Source: Lachnospiraceae bacterium UBA7182 (GTDB lineage: Bacteria > Bacillota > Clostridia > Lachnospirales > Lachnospiraceae). From it: 64,000 nucleotides of DNA. The notes under the pieces are model-generated. The model searched no databases. It saw only the letters and a program-made list of their open reading frames with translations, and was not told the DNA's origin. The stretch lies in assembly GCA_002491115.1 (NCBI GenBank), contig DKVI01000074.1:62001-126000 (forward strand), read 5' to 3'. The position numbers and the translations under genes were made by a program. Position 1 is the stretch's first letter. Every line of letters starts with the position of its first letter. Shown piece by piece: positions 1-8,354 of this stretch.

Positions 1-1
1 C

Positions 2-43
2 CGGAACATTCAGGGCGTACTGAAAGTCAGGGTGATGAAATAA
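2..43 (+). CDS. serA: 3' end of a probable phosphoglycerate dehydrogenase (partial)
   Basis: Only the last 13 codons and the TAA stop are inside the window. They read RNIQGVLKVRVMK, which has the pattern of the last beta strand of an ACT regulatory domain as in D-3-phosphoglycerate dehydrogenase. The stop shares one base with the start codon of the next gene (TAATG), so the two are probably translationally coupled. The identity is inferred from this short tail and from the frequent pairing of serA with DUF1015 genes; the tail alone would not prove it. Confidence 0.5.
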   Translation, partial: RNIQGVLKVRVMK

Positions 44-1275
44 TGGCAGTTGTAAGACCTTTTTGCTGTATCCATCCGGCGAAAGGACTGGAAGCCAGGA
101 TCGCGGCGCTTCCTTATGATGTGTACAGCAAAGAAGAAGCGCGGCTGGCAGTCAAAGGAGAACCTTTGTCTTTTTTAAATATTGACCGTCCGGAGACCAT
201 GTTCCCCGAGACGCAGGATATGTACGCGGATGAAGTTTACCAGGCGGCAAAAAAGCGGCTGTGGAAGATGGTAGAAGAAGGCTCTTTTGTAAAAGAGAAG
301 GAGCCGGTCTATTATATCTATGAACTGTCCATGCAGGGACGCACCCAGACAGGAATCGTGGCGTGTACTTCCGTGGATGATTATACAGGCCAGACGATCC
401 GGCGGCATGAGAATACCAGGGAGGAAAAAGAACAGGACCGCATTCGCCATGTGGATACCTGCGGCGCCCAGACAGGCCCGATTTTCCTCGCGTATCGCGC
501 CAGAGAGGAAATCCGCAGGATCATGGAGGAAGTAAAGGCGGAAGCGCCGGAATTTTCCTTTGTCGCTTCCGACGGTATCGGGCATGCCGGATGGAAAGTG
601 TCTGATCCGGATAGAATACAGAAGCTTTCCGGAGCTTTTGAAAAGATAGATCATATTTATATTGCGGACGGGCATCACCGGGCGGCGTCGGCGGTAAAGG
701 TGGGCTTAAAACGCAGGCAGGCGCATCCCGGGTATGACGGGACGGAAGCATTTAATTATTTTCTGTCCGTGCTGTTCCCCGATGATGAGCTTAAGATCAT
801 GGATTATAACCGGGTGGTCAAAGATTTAAACGGGCTTGGCGAGGATGCGTTCCTTCTGAAAGTCCGTGAGAAATTCCATGTATCTTTGGCGGACGAACCG
901 GTAAAGCCTGCCTGCAAAGGGCAGATGCTTATGTATCTGCATAGCCGGTGGTACTGTCTTAGCACCAGAGAAGAATACATACAGGACGATCCGGTGGAAG
1001 GGCTGGACGTGGCGTATCTGCAAAGGGAGCTGCTTACGCCGGTCCTGGGAATCAAAGATCCAAGGACCGACAGCCGGATTGATTTCGTGGGAGGAATCCG
1101 GGGGCTTAAAGCCTTAAAAGACAGGGCCGACCAGGATATGGAAGCGGCGTTTGCGCTGTATCCGCCTTCCATGGAGGAACTGTTCCGGGTATCGGACGCC
1201 GGACTTTTGATGCCGCCCAAATCCACCTGGTTTGAACCGAAATTAAGGAGCGGGCTGTTTATTCATGAGATCTGA
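43..1275 (+). CDS. DUF1015 family protein
   Basis: A 410-residue protein of usual family length, starting MAVVRPFCCIHP and carrying the family hallmark IADGHHRAASA at about residues 207-217 (DGHHR). DUF1015 proteins are commonly next to serine-biosynthesis genes in Firmicutes, and here the gene overlaps a probable serA end by one base. No signal peptide or membrane segment is visible, so it should be cytosolic. The biochemical role is not established from the sequence; a link to serine or phosphoserine metabolism is inferred from context. A separate promoter follows it, so it is probably the last gene of the upstream operon. Confidence 0.88.
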   Translation: MAVVRPFCCIHPAKGLEARIAALPYDVYSKEEARLAVKGEPLSFLNIDRPETMFPETQDMYADEVYQAAKKRLWKMVEEGSFVKEKEPVYYIYELSMQGRTQTGIVACTSVDDYTGQTIRRHENTREEKEQDRIRHVDTCGAQTGPIFLAYRAREEIRRIMEEVKAEAPEFSFVASDGIGHAGWKVSDPDRIQKLSGAFEKIDHIYIADGHHRAASAVKVGLKRRQAHPGYDGTEAFNYFLSVLFPDDELKIMDYNRVVKDLNGLGEDAFLLKVREKFHVSLADEPVKPACKGQMLMYLHSRWYCLSTREEYIQDDPVEGLDVAYLQRELLTPVLGIKDPRTDSRIDFVGGIRGLKALKDRADQDMEAAFALYPPSMEELFRVSDAGLLMPPKSTWFEPKLRSGLFIHEI

Positions 1276-1290
1276 CCCGGATTCCGGCGT

Positions 1291-1320
1291 TTGACAGATG
1301 CCGGTTTCAAAGGGTATAAT
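1291..1320 (+). promoter_or_regulatory. Sigma-A promoter of the SAH/MTA salvage operon
   Basis: A perfect -35 TTGACA (1291-1296) and perfect -10 TATAAT (1315-1320) are separated by 18 bp. The expected transcript start near 1327 gives a leader of about 40 nt before the mtnN start. A short CCGGC/GCCGG dyad overlaps the -35 and could also act as a weak terminator of the preceding gene. No SAM-type riboswitch fits in so short a leader. Confidence 0.85.
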
Positions 1321-1365
1321 GGGGATATTGCGGCAGATTGATCAAAGAAGGAGAGGTGCGTACAG

Positions 1366-2025
1366 ATGATCGGAATTATATCCGCCATGGAGCTGGAGCT
1401 TAAAGGGCTGACCAGGCGCCTGACAGACAGAAAGACAGAGACACTTGCGGCAGTCACCTATGATACAGGGAAACTGGAAGGAAAGCCGGTGGTGATCTGC
1501 AACTGCGGGGTCGGGAAGGTGAACGCGGCCATGCATACACAGCTTCTGATCACAAAATACAGGCCGGATGTGATCATCCAGAGCGGGATCGCGGGAAGCC
1601 TGTCTCCTAAGGTAAAGCATTTTGATCTGGTGATCGGGGAAGAACTGGTCTACCATGATATGCAGCCTTTTGTACTGGAGCAGTTTGAGCCTCTTGAAAA
1701 GGTATATGTTTCGGATGCGCGTCTGGTGAGGCTTGCGGAGGAAGCGGCAGGTATCTGTCATGTGGGGCGGATTGCCAGCGGCGATCAGTTTATATCGGAC
1801 GCCGGGATCAAAGCGGATATAGCCGGCCGGACAGGGGCCCTTTGTACGGAGATGGAAGGATGCGCGGTGGCGCACACGGCCTATCTGAATGAAGTTCCGT
1901 TTCTTGTCATGCGGGCGATCTCGGATATGGCGGACGACAGTGCAGAAGGAGAGTTTGACGAGTTTCAGCAAAAAGCCGCCGACCGCGCCGTTGACATTGT
2001 CTTAAAACTGGTGCGGAAAATTTAG
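1366..2025 (+). CDS. mtnN: 5'-methylthioadenosine/S-adenosylhomocysteine nucleosidase
   Basis: Cytosolic purine-nucleoside phosphorylase-like hydrolase that splits methylthioadenosine and S-adenosylhomocysteine (SAH) to adenine plus the thioribose compound. At 219 residues it has the family length. Visible landmarks are the N-terminal AMELEL (E11 matches the general acid-base Glu12 of the E. coli enzyme), SGIAGSL at 73-79, the ribose-binding EMEG at 162-165, and AISD with D187 matching catalytic Asp197. The start has an AGGAG site about 11 nt upstream. It is first in an operon with an SAH deaminase-like gene and ahcY, so this cell has several routes for SAH removal. Confidence 0.93.
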   Translation: MIGIISAMELELKGLTRRLTDRKTETLAAVTYDTGKLEGKPVVICNCGVGKVNAAMHTQLLITKYRPDVIIQSGIAGSLSPKVKHFDLVIGEELVYHDMQPFVLEQFEPLEKVYVSDARLVRLAEEAAGICHVGRIASGDQFISDAGIKADIAGRTGALCTEMEGCAVAHTAYLNEVPFLVMRAISDMADDSAEGEFDEFQQKAADRAVDIVLKLVRKI

Positions 2026-2041
2026 CGGAGGTGTAGACGGA

Positions 2042-3325
2042 ATGAATTATAAGATTACAAACGGACAGTTGCTTGTCTATACAGAAGACGGATTTAAAGT
2101 CGAAAAAAAAGACCTGTATATAGAGGGAGATAAAATTGCCGGAATCGGTGCATGCGATCCTGCGAAAGAAGACGCATATGAGACGGTGGACGCGTCGGAC
2201 AAACTGATCATGCCGGGTCTTATCAACATGCATACCCATGCCTATATGACGACCATGCGAAATTACGCGGATGACGTGGACTTTGACGAGTGGTTGTTTA
2301 AAAGGGTCATGCCGGTGGAAGACAGGCTGCCGAAAGAAGCCGCTTACTGGTCGTCTCTCCTGGGGTGTATGGAGATGATCCGGACCGGGACCACCGCTTT
2401 TGTGGATATGCATATGTACTGCGGGCAGTCGCCGAAAGCAGCACAGCAGGCGGGCATGCGTGCGTTTATAGGAAGGGGCCTGGTGGGCGAAGATCTCTAT
2501 GAAGACGGATACAGCCGCTTAAAAGAAGCGCTGGAAGAAAAGGAAGCCTATGAAAGCGACCTGATCAGGTTTGTCTTGTCTCCCCACGCCATCTACAGCT
2601 GCTCGGAAAAACTGTATGTGCAGGTGGCCGAAGAAGCGAACAAACGGGGGATGTTAAAGCAGACCCATCTGTCCGAGAGCGTGGCGGAAGTGGACAATGC
2701 CGTCAGTAAATACGGCAGGACGCCGGTAAAGCTTCTGTCTGATCTGGGATTTCTGGATCAGCACACGATCCTTGCCCACTGCGTGCAGATGCGCGGGGAC
2801 GATATGGAGATTCTGCAAAGAAGCGGCGCGCATGCGGTCACCAATCCGGCCAGCAACGCCAAACTGGGCAACGGATTCGCGCCTGTGGTCGAGATGGATC
2901 AGAAAGGAATCAACCTCTGTATTGGTACGGATGGAACAGCCAGCAACAATACATTAAATATGTTCCGGGAAATGGGGCTTTTATCCCTGATTCATAAAGG
3001 GATTCACAAAGATTCCACGTCCGCTCCGGCGCAGTTTGTATTAAAAGCGGCTACGGTAAATGCCGCGAAAGCCCTGGGCATGGAACATCAGACAGGCGTC
3101 ATAGAGACAGGAGCCTGTGCGGATCTGAACTTTGTGGACCTTAAGGCAGTATCCCTGTTCCCTAATAACAATATTGTGTCGTCTTTATGCTATTCTGCCA
3201 ATGGTTCGGAAGTAGACAGCGTCATGATCGGCGGAAAATTTGTCATGAAGAACAAAGAGATGCTCACCATCGACACTGAGCGGGTATACTACGAGATGAA
3301 TAAAATTATAAACGAAAATTTATAA
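2042..3325 (+). CDS. mtaD: Amidohydrolase, probable SAH/MTA deaminase
   Basis: A 427-residue amidohydrolase-superfamily enzyme predicted to deaminate S-adenosylhomocysteine or methylthioadenosine to the inosyl form. Metal ligands are visible: HTH at H64/H66 (NMHTHAYM), QTHLSES near 208, ILAHC near 245 and GTDG near 297. The ATG lies 16 nt after the mtnN stop behind a GGAGG site. Co-occurrence with mtnN and ahcY supports SAH/MTA over guanine or chlorohydrolase substrates, but the substrate cannot be read with certainty from sequence. Confidence 0.85.
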   Translation: MNYKITNGQLLVYTEDGFKVEKKDLYIEGDKIAGIGACDPAKEDAYETVDASDKLIMPGLINMHTHAYMTTMRNYADDVDFDEWLFKRVMPVEDRLPKEAAYWSSLLGCMEMIRTGTTAFVDMHMYCGQSPKAAQQAGMRAFIGRGLVGEDLYEDGYSRLKEALEEKEAYESDLIRFVLSPHAIYSCSEKLYVQVAEEANKRGMLKQTHLSESVAEVDNAVSKYGRTPVKLLSDLGFLDQHTILAHCVQMRGDDMEILQRSGAHAVTNPASNAKLGNGFAPVVEMDQKGINLCIGTDGTASNNTLNMFREMGLLSLIHKGIHKDSTSAPAQFVLKAATVNAAKALGMEHQTGVIETGACADLNFVDLKAVSLFPNNNIVSSLCYSANGSEVDSVMIGGKFVMKNKEMLTIDTERVYYEMNKIINENL

Positions 3326-3356
3326 AACAGAATATTCAATAAGGAGAAAGATCAAT

Positions 3357-4604
3357 ATGAGTATAATAAAAGACGCTTCTCTGGCAGCCGAAGGAAGAAA
3401 AAAGATCGAATGGGTGCGTTCATTTATGCCGGCATTGTCGGAGATTGAGAAAAAGTTTGAAAAGGAAAAGCCGTTTAAGGGACTGAAAATCGCCGTATCC
3501 GTCCACCTGGAAGCCAAGACCGCCAATCTGGGCCTGGTGCTTGCAAAGGGCGGCGCGGAAGTATTTTTAACCGGCTGTAATCCTCTGTCCACCCAGGACG
3601 ACGTGGCAGCGGCAGTGTCCGAGATGGGGATCGAGACCTTCGGTATCCATGGCGTGACGCCGGAAGAATACGAGGAACTGCTGGTTAAGACCCTTGCCTG
3701 CCATCCCCATCTGATCGTAGATGACGGTGGCGACCTGATCAATCTGCTGGGCGGGCGCTGCAAAGAGTACGCGGATCAGTTGATCGGCGGCTGCGAGGAG
3801 ACGACGACAGGGATTCATCGTCTGAAAGCCAGGGAGCGGGAGCAGGTATTGCCCTGTCCTATGATGGCGGTCAACGACGCGAAGGCAAAGCACTATTACG
3901 ATAATAAATACGGTACAGGCCAGTCCGTATGGACGGCTATCATGGATACGACCAATCTGATCGTGGCAGGAAAGACGGTTGTAGTGGCCGGCTACGGCTG
4001 GTGCGGAAAGGGGACCGCCATGCGCGCGAAAGGAATGGGCGCGGATGTGATCGTCACAGAAGTAGATCCGTTTAACGCGCTGGACGCTACTATGGACGGC
4101 TTCCGTATCATGCCCATGGACGAGGCGGCAAAATACGGGGATATCTTTGTGACGGTGACAGGATGTAAGGATGTAATTACGGCAAAGCATTTTGAAATGA
4201 TGAAAGATAACGCGGTTCTGTGTAACGCGGGACATTTTGACTGTGAAGTGGATGTGGCCGCCCTGCGGGAAATGGCGGTAAAGAGTGAGACGCGCCGCAA
4301 AAATATCGTGGGATACGAGCTGCCGGACGGCCGGACACTGAACGTACTGGGCGACGGACGCCTGGTCAACCTGGCCTGCGGTATGGGACATCCGGCGGAA
4401 ATCATGGATATGTCCTTTGCGGTGCAGGCATTGAGCCTTTTGTGGCTGGTAGAGCATAAAGACAGCCTGGAAACAAAAGTTTACAAAGTGCCGGATTCCA
4501 TCGATGATGAAATCGGGCGCCATAAACTGGCAGCTATGGGGCTGTCCATCGATACGCTGTCTTCGGAGCAGAAAGACTATCTCTCAGGATGGGCAGTGGA
4601 CTAA
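3357..4604 (+). CDS. ahcY: Adenosylhomocysteinase
   Basis: NAD-dependent hydrolase that splits SAH (or its deaminated form) to homocysteine and the nucleoside. At 415 residues it is the short, thermophile/archaeal-like form. Substrate-domain landmarks are H50, D123, E148, K178 and D182. The Rossmann motif GYGWCGKG is at 213-220 and AGHFD at 291-295; GMGHP near the C-terminus carries the late active-site His. It ends at YLSGWAVD and lacks the C-terminal KPxxYRY tail that reaches into the neighbouring subunit's NAD site in long forms. It is last in the salvage operon, with a terminator just after its stop. Confidence 0.93.
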   Translation: MSIIKDASLAAEGRKKIEWVRSFMPALSEIEKKFEKEKPFKGLKIAVSVHLEAKTANLGLVLAKGGAEVFLTGCNPLSTQDDVAAAVSEMGIETFGIHGVTPEEYEELLVKTLACHPHLIVDDGGDLINLLGGRCKEYADQLIGGCEETTTGIHRLKAREREQVLPCPMMAVNDAKAKHYYDNKYGTGQSVWTAIMDTTNLIVAGKTVVVAGYGWCGKGTAMRAKGMGADVIVTEVDPFNALDATMDGFRIMPMDEAAKYGDIFVTVTGCKDVITAKHFEMMKDNAVLCNAGHFDCEVDVAALREMAVKSETRRKNIVGYELPDGRTLNVLGDGRLVNLACGMGHPAEIMDMSFAVQALSLLWLVEHKDSLETKVYKVPDSIDDEIGRHKLAAMGLSIDTLSSEQKDYLSGWAVD

Positions 4605-4617
4605 AAAAACACAAAGT

Positions 4618-4648
4618 AAAGGGACGGCTCGGATGGGCCGTCCCTTTT
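4618..4648 (+). terminator. Rho-independent terminator after ahcY
   Basis: A perfect 11-bp stem (4618-4628 pairing with 4637-4647, AAAGGGACGGC arm) with an 8-nt loop lies 14 bp after the ahcY stop. On the + strand the T tract is short. Read on the - strand the same stem is followed by T-rich sequence, so it may also end the small minus-strand operon that converges on it. Confidence 0.85.
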
Positions 4649-4670
4649 GGCCGGTCTGATGGATCAATTA

Positions 4671-4844
4671 TCATTCTTTTTGTAAATGCCTTTTCCGGCT
4701 CTCCCTTGCCCTTGCTATGATAGCCTTATTTTTTTTAATACTTTTCTCTAATTCTTTTTCATCAACTTTATAATCCGGGTCCGGAACAAAAATTTCCAGA
4801 GGTTTAAAATCATATTTTACATCATTCAACACATAACTTTCCAT
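4671..4844 (-). CDS. Small basic protein of unknown function (57 aa)
   Basis: A 57-codon ORF starting MESYVLNDVKYDFKPL and ending in a strongly basic, probably helical tail (KKNKAIIARARESRKRHLQ). It has a perfect TTAGGAGG ribosome-binding site eight bases before its ATG, and that site contains the stop codon of the upstream 113-aa gene, so the two are translationally coupled. I do not recognise the family. Length, charge and tight coupling to a slightly larger partner resemble small two-gene modules such as toxin-antitoxin or phage-derived pairs, but nothing proves that. Confidence 0.6.
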   Translation of the reverse strand: MESYVLNDVKYDFKPLEIFVPDPDYKVDEKELEKSIKKNKAIIARARESRKRHLQKE

Positions 4845-4856
4845 ACTGGTAACCTC

Positions 4857-5198
4857 CTAACGGTAATATATTCCTACCTCGCTGCTCTTTGCTAAAAATG
4901 ACAATGTATCTGCCCTGACATCTACCTCATGTTCTGTTCCGAAAGAAACACCATACACTTCAAGGGGATTATCCATCCCAAGATCGCAGGTTATTGCAAC
5001 TTCATTACTATCATTTTCATTTTTAGAAACCGTCAATACTTCTTGTGCTAATTCTCGCATTATATGATTTTGACGATTGGTAAATCCTTTATATTGAATA
5101 AAAGGCACTTTATTTATCGCAATGTCAGTAATATACACCTTTTTATCACGGTTTTTAGCCATTTCCAGAGAGTCCAAATCAGAAATAACCATTGGCAT
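4857..5198 (-). CDS. Hypothetical protein (113 aa), first of a two-gene unit
   Basis: The protein starts MPMVISDLDSLEMAKNRDKK and is acidic, cytosolic and without obvious catalytic motifs. A GAAAGGAAC ribosome-binding site precedes the ATG at 5198. Its stop TAG lies inside the Shine-Dalgarno of the 57-aa gene, so both are made from one message. It is AT-richer than the flanking mutarotase and ahcY genes, which hints at acquisition. I do not recognise a family. Confidence 0.6.
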   Translation of the reverse strand: MPMVISDLDSLEMAKNRDKKVYITDIAINKVPFIQYKGFTNRQNHIMRELAQEVLTVSKNENDSNEVAITCDLGMDNPLEVYGVSFGTEHEVDVRADTLSFLAKSSEVGIYYR

Positions 5199-5281
5199 CA
5201 GTTCCTTTCCCCAATATCCTGTTCATCTGTATTATAGCAGAAAGTTATTTAATTTACACTCATTTTTAAATATGACGATAA

Positions 5282-6085
5282 TTAACAGGGTGCAAAGGAA
5301 AAAGCGTATTCTTTTGATTGCCCTGCCGCCAGGTACTGGACATACTTTTTCTCCAGCAGGTGGGTATTGGGAACCTGATCCATGGTTCCGCCGCACCAGG
5401 GTTCGATGCAGAGAAACGGCGCGTCTTTTTTGATGGGCGTCCAGAAAGCGACGCTTAAATAGTCGGGAAAATCAAAGCGGATGCCCTTTTTCGTGGTCTG
5501 GTGGATGAGTTTTACCGTGCGGTGGGTAAGATTTTCGTAAAGGACAGCATCGTTGTCAAACAGCGGGTACTGAAGATGCAGGTCTTCCACATTCTCATCT
5601 TCAAAGTGCAGCATATATTCCGTGAATTGTTCGCCCTCTTCCATGGGGCAGAAGAAAGCCGGATGCCCGCCGATCAGGAAAGGCATTTCTTCGGTTCCTT
5701 TGTTGGCGACGCCGTAGGATACATGAAGGGCCGGGCCGTCCAGCCGGAAGGTGACAGTGAAGGTAAAGTCATAGGGGAAAACAGAAAGGGTATAATCTGT
5801 GGCAGCAGTCATAAGGACCACATAGTCATCCCCCTGTTCTTTGACCTGAAAGTCCGCGTCTTTTACAAATCCGTGGCGCGGCATGTCATAGTCTTTGCCG
5901 TGTATATTCACAGGCGCAGGGACGGCTCCGATATAGGGAAAAAGGACAGGGGACGTCTTCGCCCAGTAGGCGGGGTCCTTCTGCCACATATATTCTTTGC
6001 CGGACGCCGTCTGATAAGATAAAAGCTCAGCACCCAACGTCTGGCAGACAACGGTTGCCTGGGTGTTTTTAATAGTAATCTGCAT
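5282..6085 (-). CDS. Aldose 1-epimerase family protein (mutarotase-like)
   Basis: A 267-residue galactose-mutarotase-fold protein predicted to interconvert alpha and beta anomers of a sugar, or to act on a sugar phosphate. The LacX/YeaD-type features are an N-terminal beta-rich start (MQITIKNTQATV), SPVLFPYIG near 45-53, MPRHGFVKD near 68-76, LIGGHPAF near 137-144 with the family His, and LCIEPWCG near 226-233. An isolated minus-strand gene with a 186-bp divergent region to the next + gene. The sugar cannot be assigned. Confidence 0.85.
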   Translation of the reverse strand: MQITIKNTQATVVCQTLGAELLSYQTASGKEYMWQKDPAYWAKTSPVLFPYIGAVPAPVNIHGKDYDMPRHGFVKDADFQVKEQGDDYVVLMTAATDYTLSVFPYDFTFTVTFRLDGPALHVSYGVANKGTEEMPFLIGGHPAFFCPMEEGEQFTEYMLHFEDENVEDLHLQYPLFDNDAVLYENLTHRTVKLIHQTTKKGIRFDFPDYLSVAFWTPIKKDAPFLCIEPWCGGTMDQVPNTHLLEKKYVQYLAAGQSKEYAFSFAPC

Positions 6086-6182
6086 GATCGATTCCTCCGA
6101 TTGTGTGTGAATTTTTTATGAGAATATTATAACAGGTTCAGGGAAGGAAGGCTATAAATTTTCAATACTTCCCGCTGCGGAA

Positions 6183-6211
6183 TTGCGTTCCTGTGAAAAG
6201 GAGGCTATAAT
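6183..6211 (+). promoter_or_regulatory. Promoter before the 6272-9862 gene cluster
   Basis: TTGCGT (6183-6188), a 17-bp spacer and a perfect TATAAT (6206-6211) stand about 60 bp before the first gene of the cluster. Spacing and -10 are consensus, the -35 is 4/6. It probably drives the short antitoxin-like gene and the YdeI-like gene downstream. Confidence 0.7.
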
Positions 6212-6271
6212 GACAGAGAGAGGAAAACATTTTAGAGGCGATCTATGTCTATTTGAGGAAGGAGTAATAAA

Positions 6272-6532
6272 ATGACAATACAGCAGGAAGCATATGAAAA
6301 AATAATGAAATTGCCGGAAGATGGAATAAGATTAATACTCGTTATGGCAGATGAAATCGCAAGACAATATAGTGTTTCTTCTAAAAAAAATGATGGAACA
6401 GAAAAAGATGTTTTATTAGAACGTAAGAAGGCGGCGTTTCAAAATATGTTGAAAATGAGGGAAGAATCCACATATCCAGGAGATTTTGATTATAAAAAGA
6501 TCATGGAGGAAGCGTTAAATGAAAATAAATAG
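6272..6532 (+). CDS. Antitoxin-like small protein (86 aa), no toxin partner seen
   Basis: The protein MTIQQEAYEKIMKLPEDGIR... resembles the short helical antitoxins that precede PIN-domain toxins: an N-terminal helix with LPEDG, then an amphipathic helix and a charged C-terminal tail ending KKIMEEALNENK. An AAGGAG site precedes the ATG. The expected PIN or RelE toxin is absent; the next gene is a YdeI-like protein 17 bp away. It is either an orphan antitoxin or an unrelated small helical protein. Confidence 0.55.
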   Translation: MTIQQEAYEKIMKLPEDGIRLILVMADEIARQYSVSSKKNDGTEKDVLLERKKAAFQNMLKMREESTYPGDFDYKKIMEEALNENK

Positions 6533-6549
6533 AAAAGGAAAGACGCAGA

Positions 6550-7110
6550 ATGAACGATACAATTGAATTTGTCAACAGAGAGGAATTTAGAAAATGGCTT
6601 TATGAGCATTGTATGTCAAGCGCTGGCGTCTGGCTTTTATTTGGTAAATCCGGAGGACCGAAAACGATAAAAGCAGGAGAAGCTCTTGAAGAAGCTCTTT
6701 GCTTTGGATGGATTGACGGACAGATGCAAAAAATTGACGATAAAACTTATAAAAAATATTTTTCCGTGCGCAGGGAGAACAGCAAGTGGTCAGAAAAAAA
6801 TAAGGCATTGGTTAAGAACCTTGAGGAACGGGGACTTATGACTGATTTCGGCAGAAAGAAAATAGAGGACGCCAAAAAAAACGGTCAGTGGTATGCCCCC
6901 AAACCGGCAGAAATTACTGAGGAACAAATTGCCTGTCTGTCTGCGTTGCTTGAAAAATATGAACCTGCTTTCACGAATTTTCAGGCCATGTCTTTATCTG
7001 TAAAGAAAACCTATACACGGGCCTATCTGGACGCAAAGACAGACGCCGGACGGGAAAAGCGGATTGCCTGGATCGTGGACAGGCTTAATAAAAATCTGAA
7101 GCCTATGTAA
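6550..7110 (+). CDS. YdeI/OmpD-associated family protein
   Basis: A 186-residue cytosolic protein with the family pattern: a strand-helix start (EFVNREEFRKWL), then the hallmark GEALEEALCFGWIDGQ at about 42-57, then RRENSKWSEKNK and a C-terminal helical end (KRIAWIVDRLNKNLKP). Family members have been linked to bacteriocin or cationic-peptide protection, but the biochemical role is poorly defined. It follows the antitoxin-like gene by 17 bp and precedes a GNAT gene closely. Confidence 0.85.
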   Translation: MNDTIEFVNREEFRKWLYEHCMSSAGVWLLFGKSGGPKTIKAGEALEEALCFGWIDGQMQKIDDKTYKKYFSVRRENSKWSEKNKALVKNLEERGLMTDFGRKKIEDAKKNGQWYAPKPAEITEEQIACLSALLEKYEPAFTNFQAMSLSVKKTYTRAYLDAKTDAGREKRIAWIVDRLNKNLKPM

Positions 7111-7139
7111 CTGTGATAGTTAAATCGGGAGATGATCCA

Positions 7140-7619
7140 ATGGAAATCAGATACATCACGCAAAAAGATAATCTGCTGGAAATAAGCAGCATATATGAAC
7201 GCAGTTGGAAGCATGCATATAAGAATATGATTCCTCAGGCATATCTCGACAGCATTCCGTCGGGACAATGGGTGAATAAAACAGGCATGAACCATCTTGT
7301 CGTAATAGAAGACGGACAGATGATAGGAACTGCCGGTTTCTGTAGATCAAGATGGGAAAAGTACAGTGATTATGGAGAGATTGTTTCTATCTATTTTTTG
7401 CCTGCATACATGGGGAAGGGATATGGCAGGTTATTATTAAACAGATGTATGGAAGAATTAAAACAATGTGGATTTGATAAGATCCTTCTGTGGGTCCTGG
7501 AAGAGAATCACAGAGCCAGAAAATTTTATGAGAAAAACGGATTTATTTGTTCCGAAGTGTTTCGGGAAGACACGATTGGCGGGAAGGATGTAAGAGAGGT
7601 ATTGTATTTTGCCGCGTAA
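7140..7619 (+). CDS. GNAT family N-acetyltransferase
   Basis: A GNAT-fold acetyl-CoA-dependent acyltransferase of about 159 residues. Motif A is visible as IYFLPAYMGKGYGRLLL, with the Q/RxxGxG/A-type pyrophosphate loop at GKGYG; the later VLEENHRARKFYEKNGF block is the usual motif B. I prefer the ATG at 7140 (MEIRYITQKD) because a GGAG site precedes it; an in-frame GTG at 7113 would add nine unconserved residues. The acceptor substrate is unknown. Confidence 0.88.
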   Translation: MEIRYITQKDNLLEISSIYERSWKHAYKNMIPQAYLDSIPSGQWVNKTGMNHLVVIEDGQMIGTAGFCRSRWEKYSDYGEIVSIYFLPAYMGKGYGRLLLNRCMEELKQCGFDKILLWVLEENHRARKFYEKNGFICSEVFREDTIGGKDVREVLYFAA

Positions 7620-7658
7620 CAGGAGGGCATTGTTGATGGAATATTGGAGGAAAGAAAA

Positions 7659-8294
7659 TTGCTGAACATTCGGAATGAAGAACCAGGAGACTATGAAACT
7701 GTAGAGAATATAACACGGGACGCATTTTATAATTTGTATATACCCGGCTGCGTGGAGCACTATCTTGTTCATAAGATGCGGGAACATGAAGATTTTATTC
7801 GCGAACTGGACTTTGTCCTGGAACTGAATAACAAAGTCATAGGCTATATCATGTATACGAAAGCAACACTGACCGATGAGGCCGGAAATGTAAAAAATAT
7901 CCTAACATTTGGACCGCTTTGCATAGAAAAAGAATATCAGCGCAGGGGTTATGGAAAGCTGCTGATTCAGCATTCTGCGGAAAAGGCAGTGTCCATGGGG
8001 TATGATGTCATCGTTATTTTTGGAATGCCTTCCAATTATGTATCCAGCGGGTTTGTAAGTTGTAAAAGGCATAATGTATGTGTGGAAGGAGATAAGTTTC
8101 CGTCGGCCATGTTAATAAAAGAACTTAAACCGGGTGCGTTGGACGGCCGAAGATGGTATTACAAGGACAGTCCGGTGATGGCTGTGCTGCCGGAAAATGC
8201 AGATGCTTATGATGATACCTTGACTCCCAAAGAGCGTAAACAAACGCCTGCACAGGAAGAATTTTATATCATGAGTCATTCTTTTGTGGAATAA
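7659..8294 (+). CDS. GNAT family N-acetyltransferase (YhbS-like)
   Basis: A roughly 211-residue acetyltransferase. The pattern LTFGPLCIEKEYQRRGYGKLL is GNAT motif A, and VIVIFGMPSNYVSSGF is the region typical of YhbS-like proteins. I chose TTG at 7659 because GGAGG ends eight bases before it and the product then begins MLNIRNEEPGDY, a normal GNAT start; a TTG at 7644 would put the start upstream of that ribosome site. Substrate unknown. Confidence 0.85.
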   Translation: MLNIRNEEPGDYETVENITRDAFYNLYIPGCVEHYLVHKMREHEDFIRELDFVLELNNKVIGYIMYTKATLTDEAGNVKNILTFGPLCIEKEYQRRGYGKLLIQHSAEKAVSMGYDVIVIFGMPSNYVSSGFVSCKRHNVCVEGDKFPSAMLIKELKPGALDGRRWYYKDSPVMAVLPENADAYDDTLTPKERKQTPAQEEFYIMSHSFVE

Positions 8295-8354
8295 TATGGA
8301 TTGTTGTTGCAAAAATACTCATATGAAATAAAAATGATTGGGAGATATTACAGA

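Noticed and set aside
1321..1365. SAM or SAH riboswitch before the salvage operon
   Set aside because: The leader is only about 40 nt and has no matching conserved core.
5501..6022. 173-codon + frame over the mutarotase-like gene
   Set aside because: Antisense shadow without a start signal; the - strand protein has clear family features.
6210..6275. 21-residue ORF overlapping the 6272 gene start (ATGA)
   Set aside because: Its ATG lies inside the -10 hexamer, so it would be upstream of the expected transcript start.
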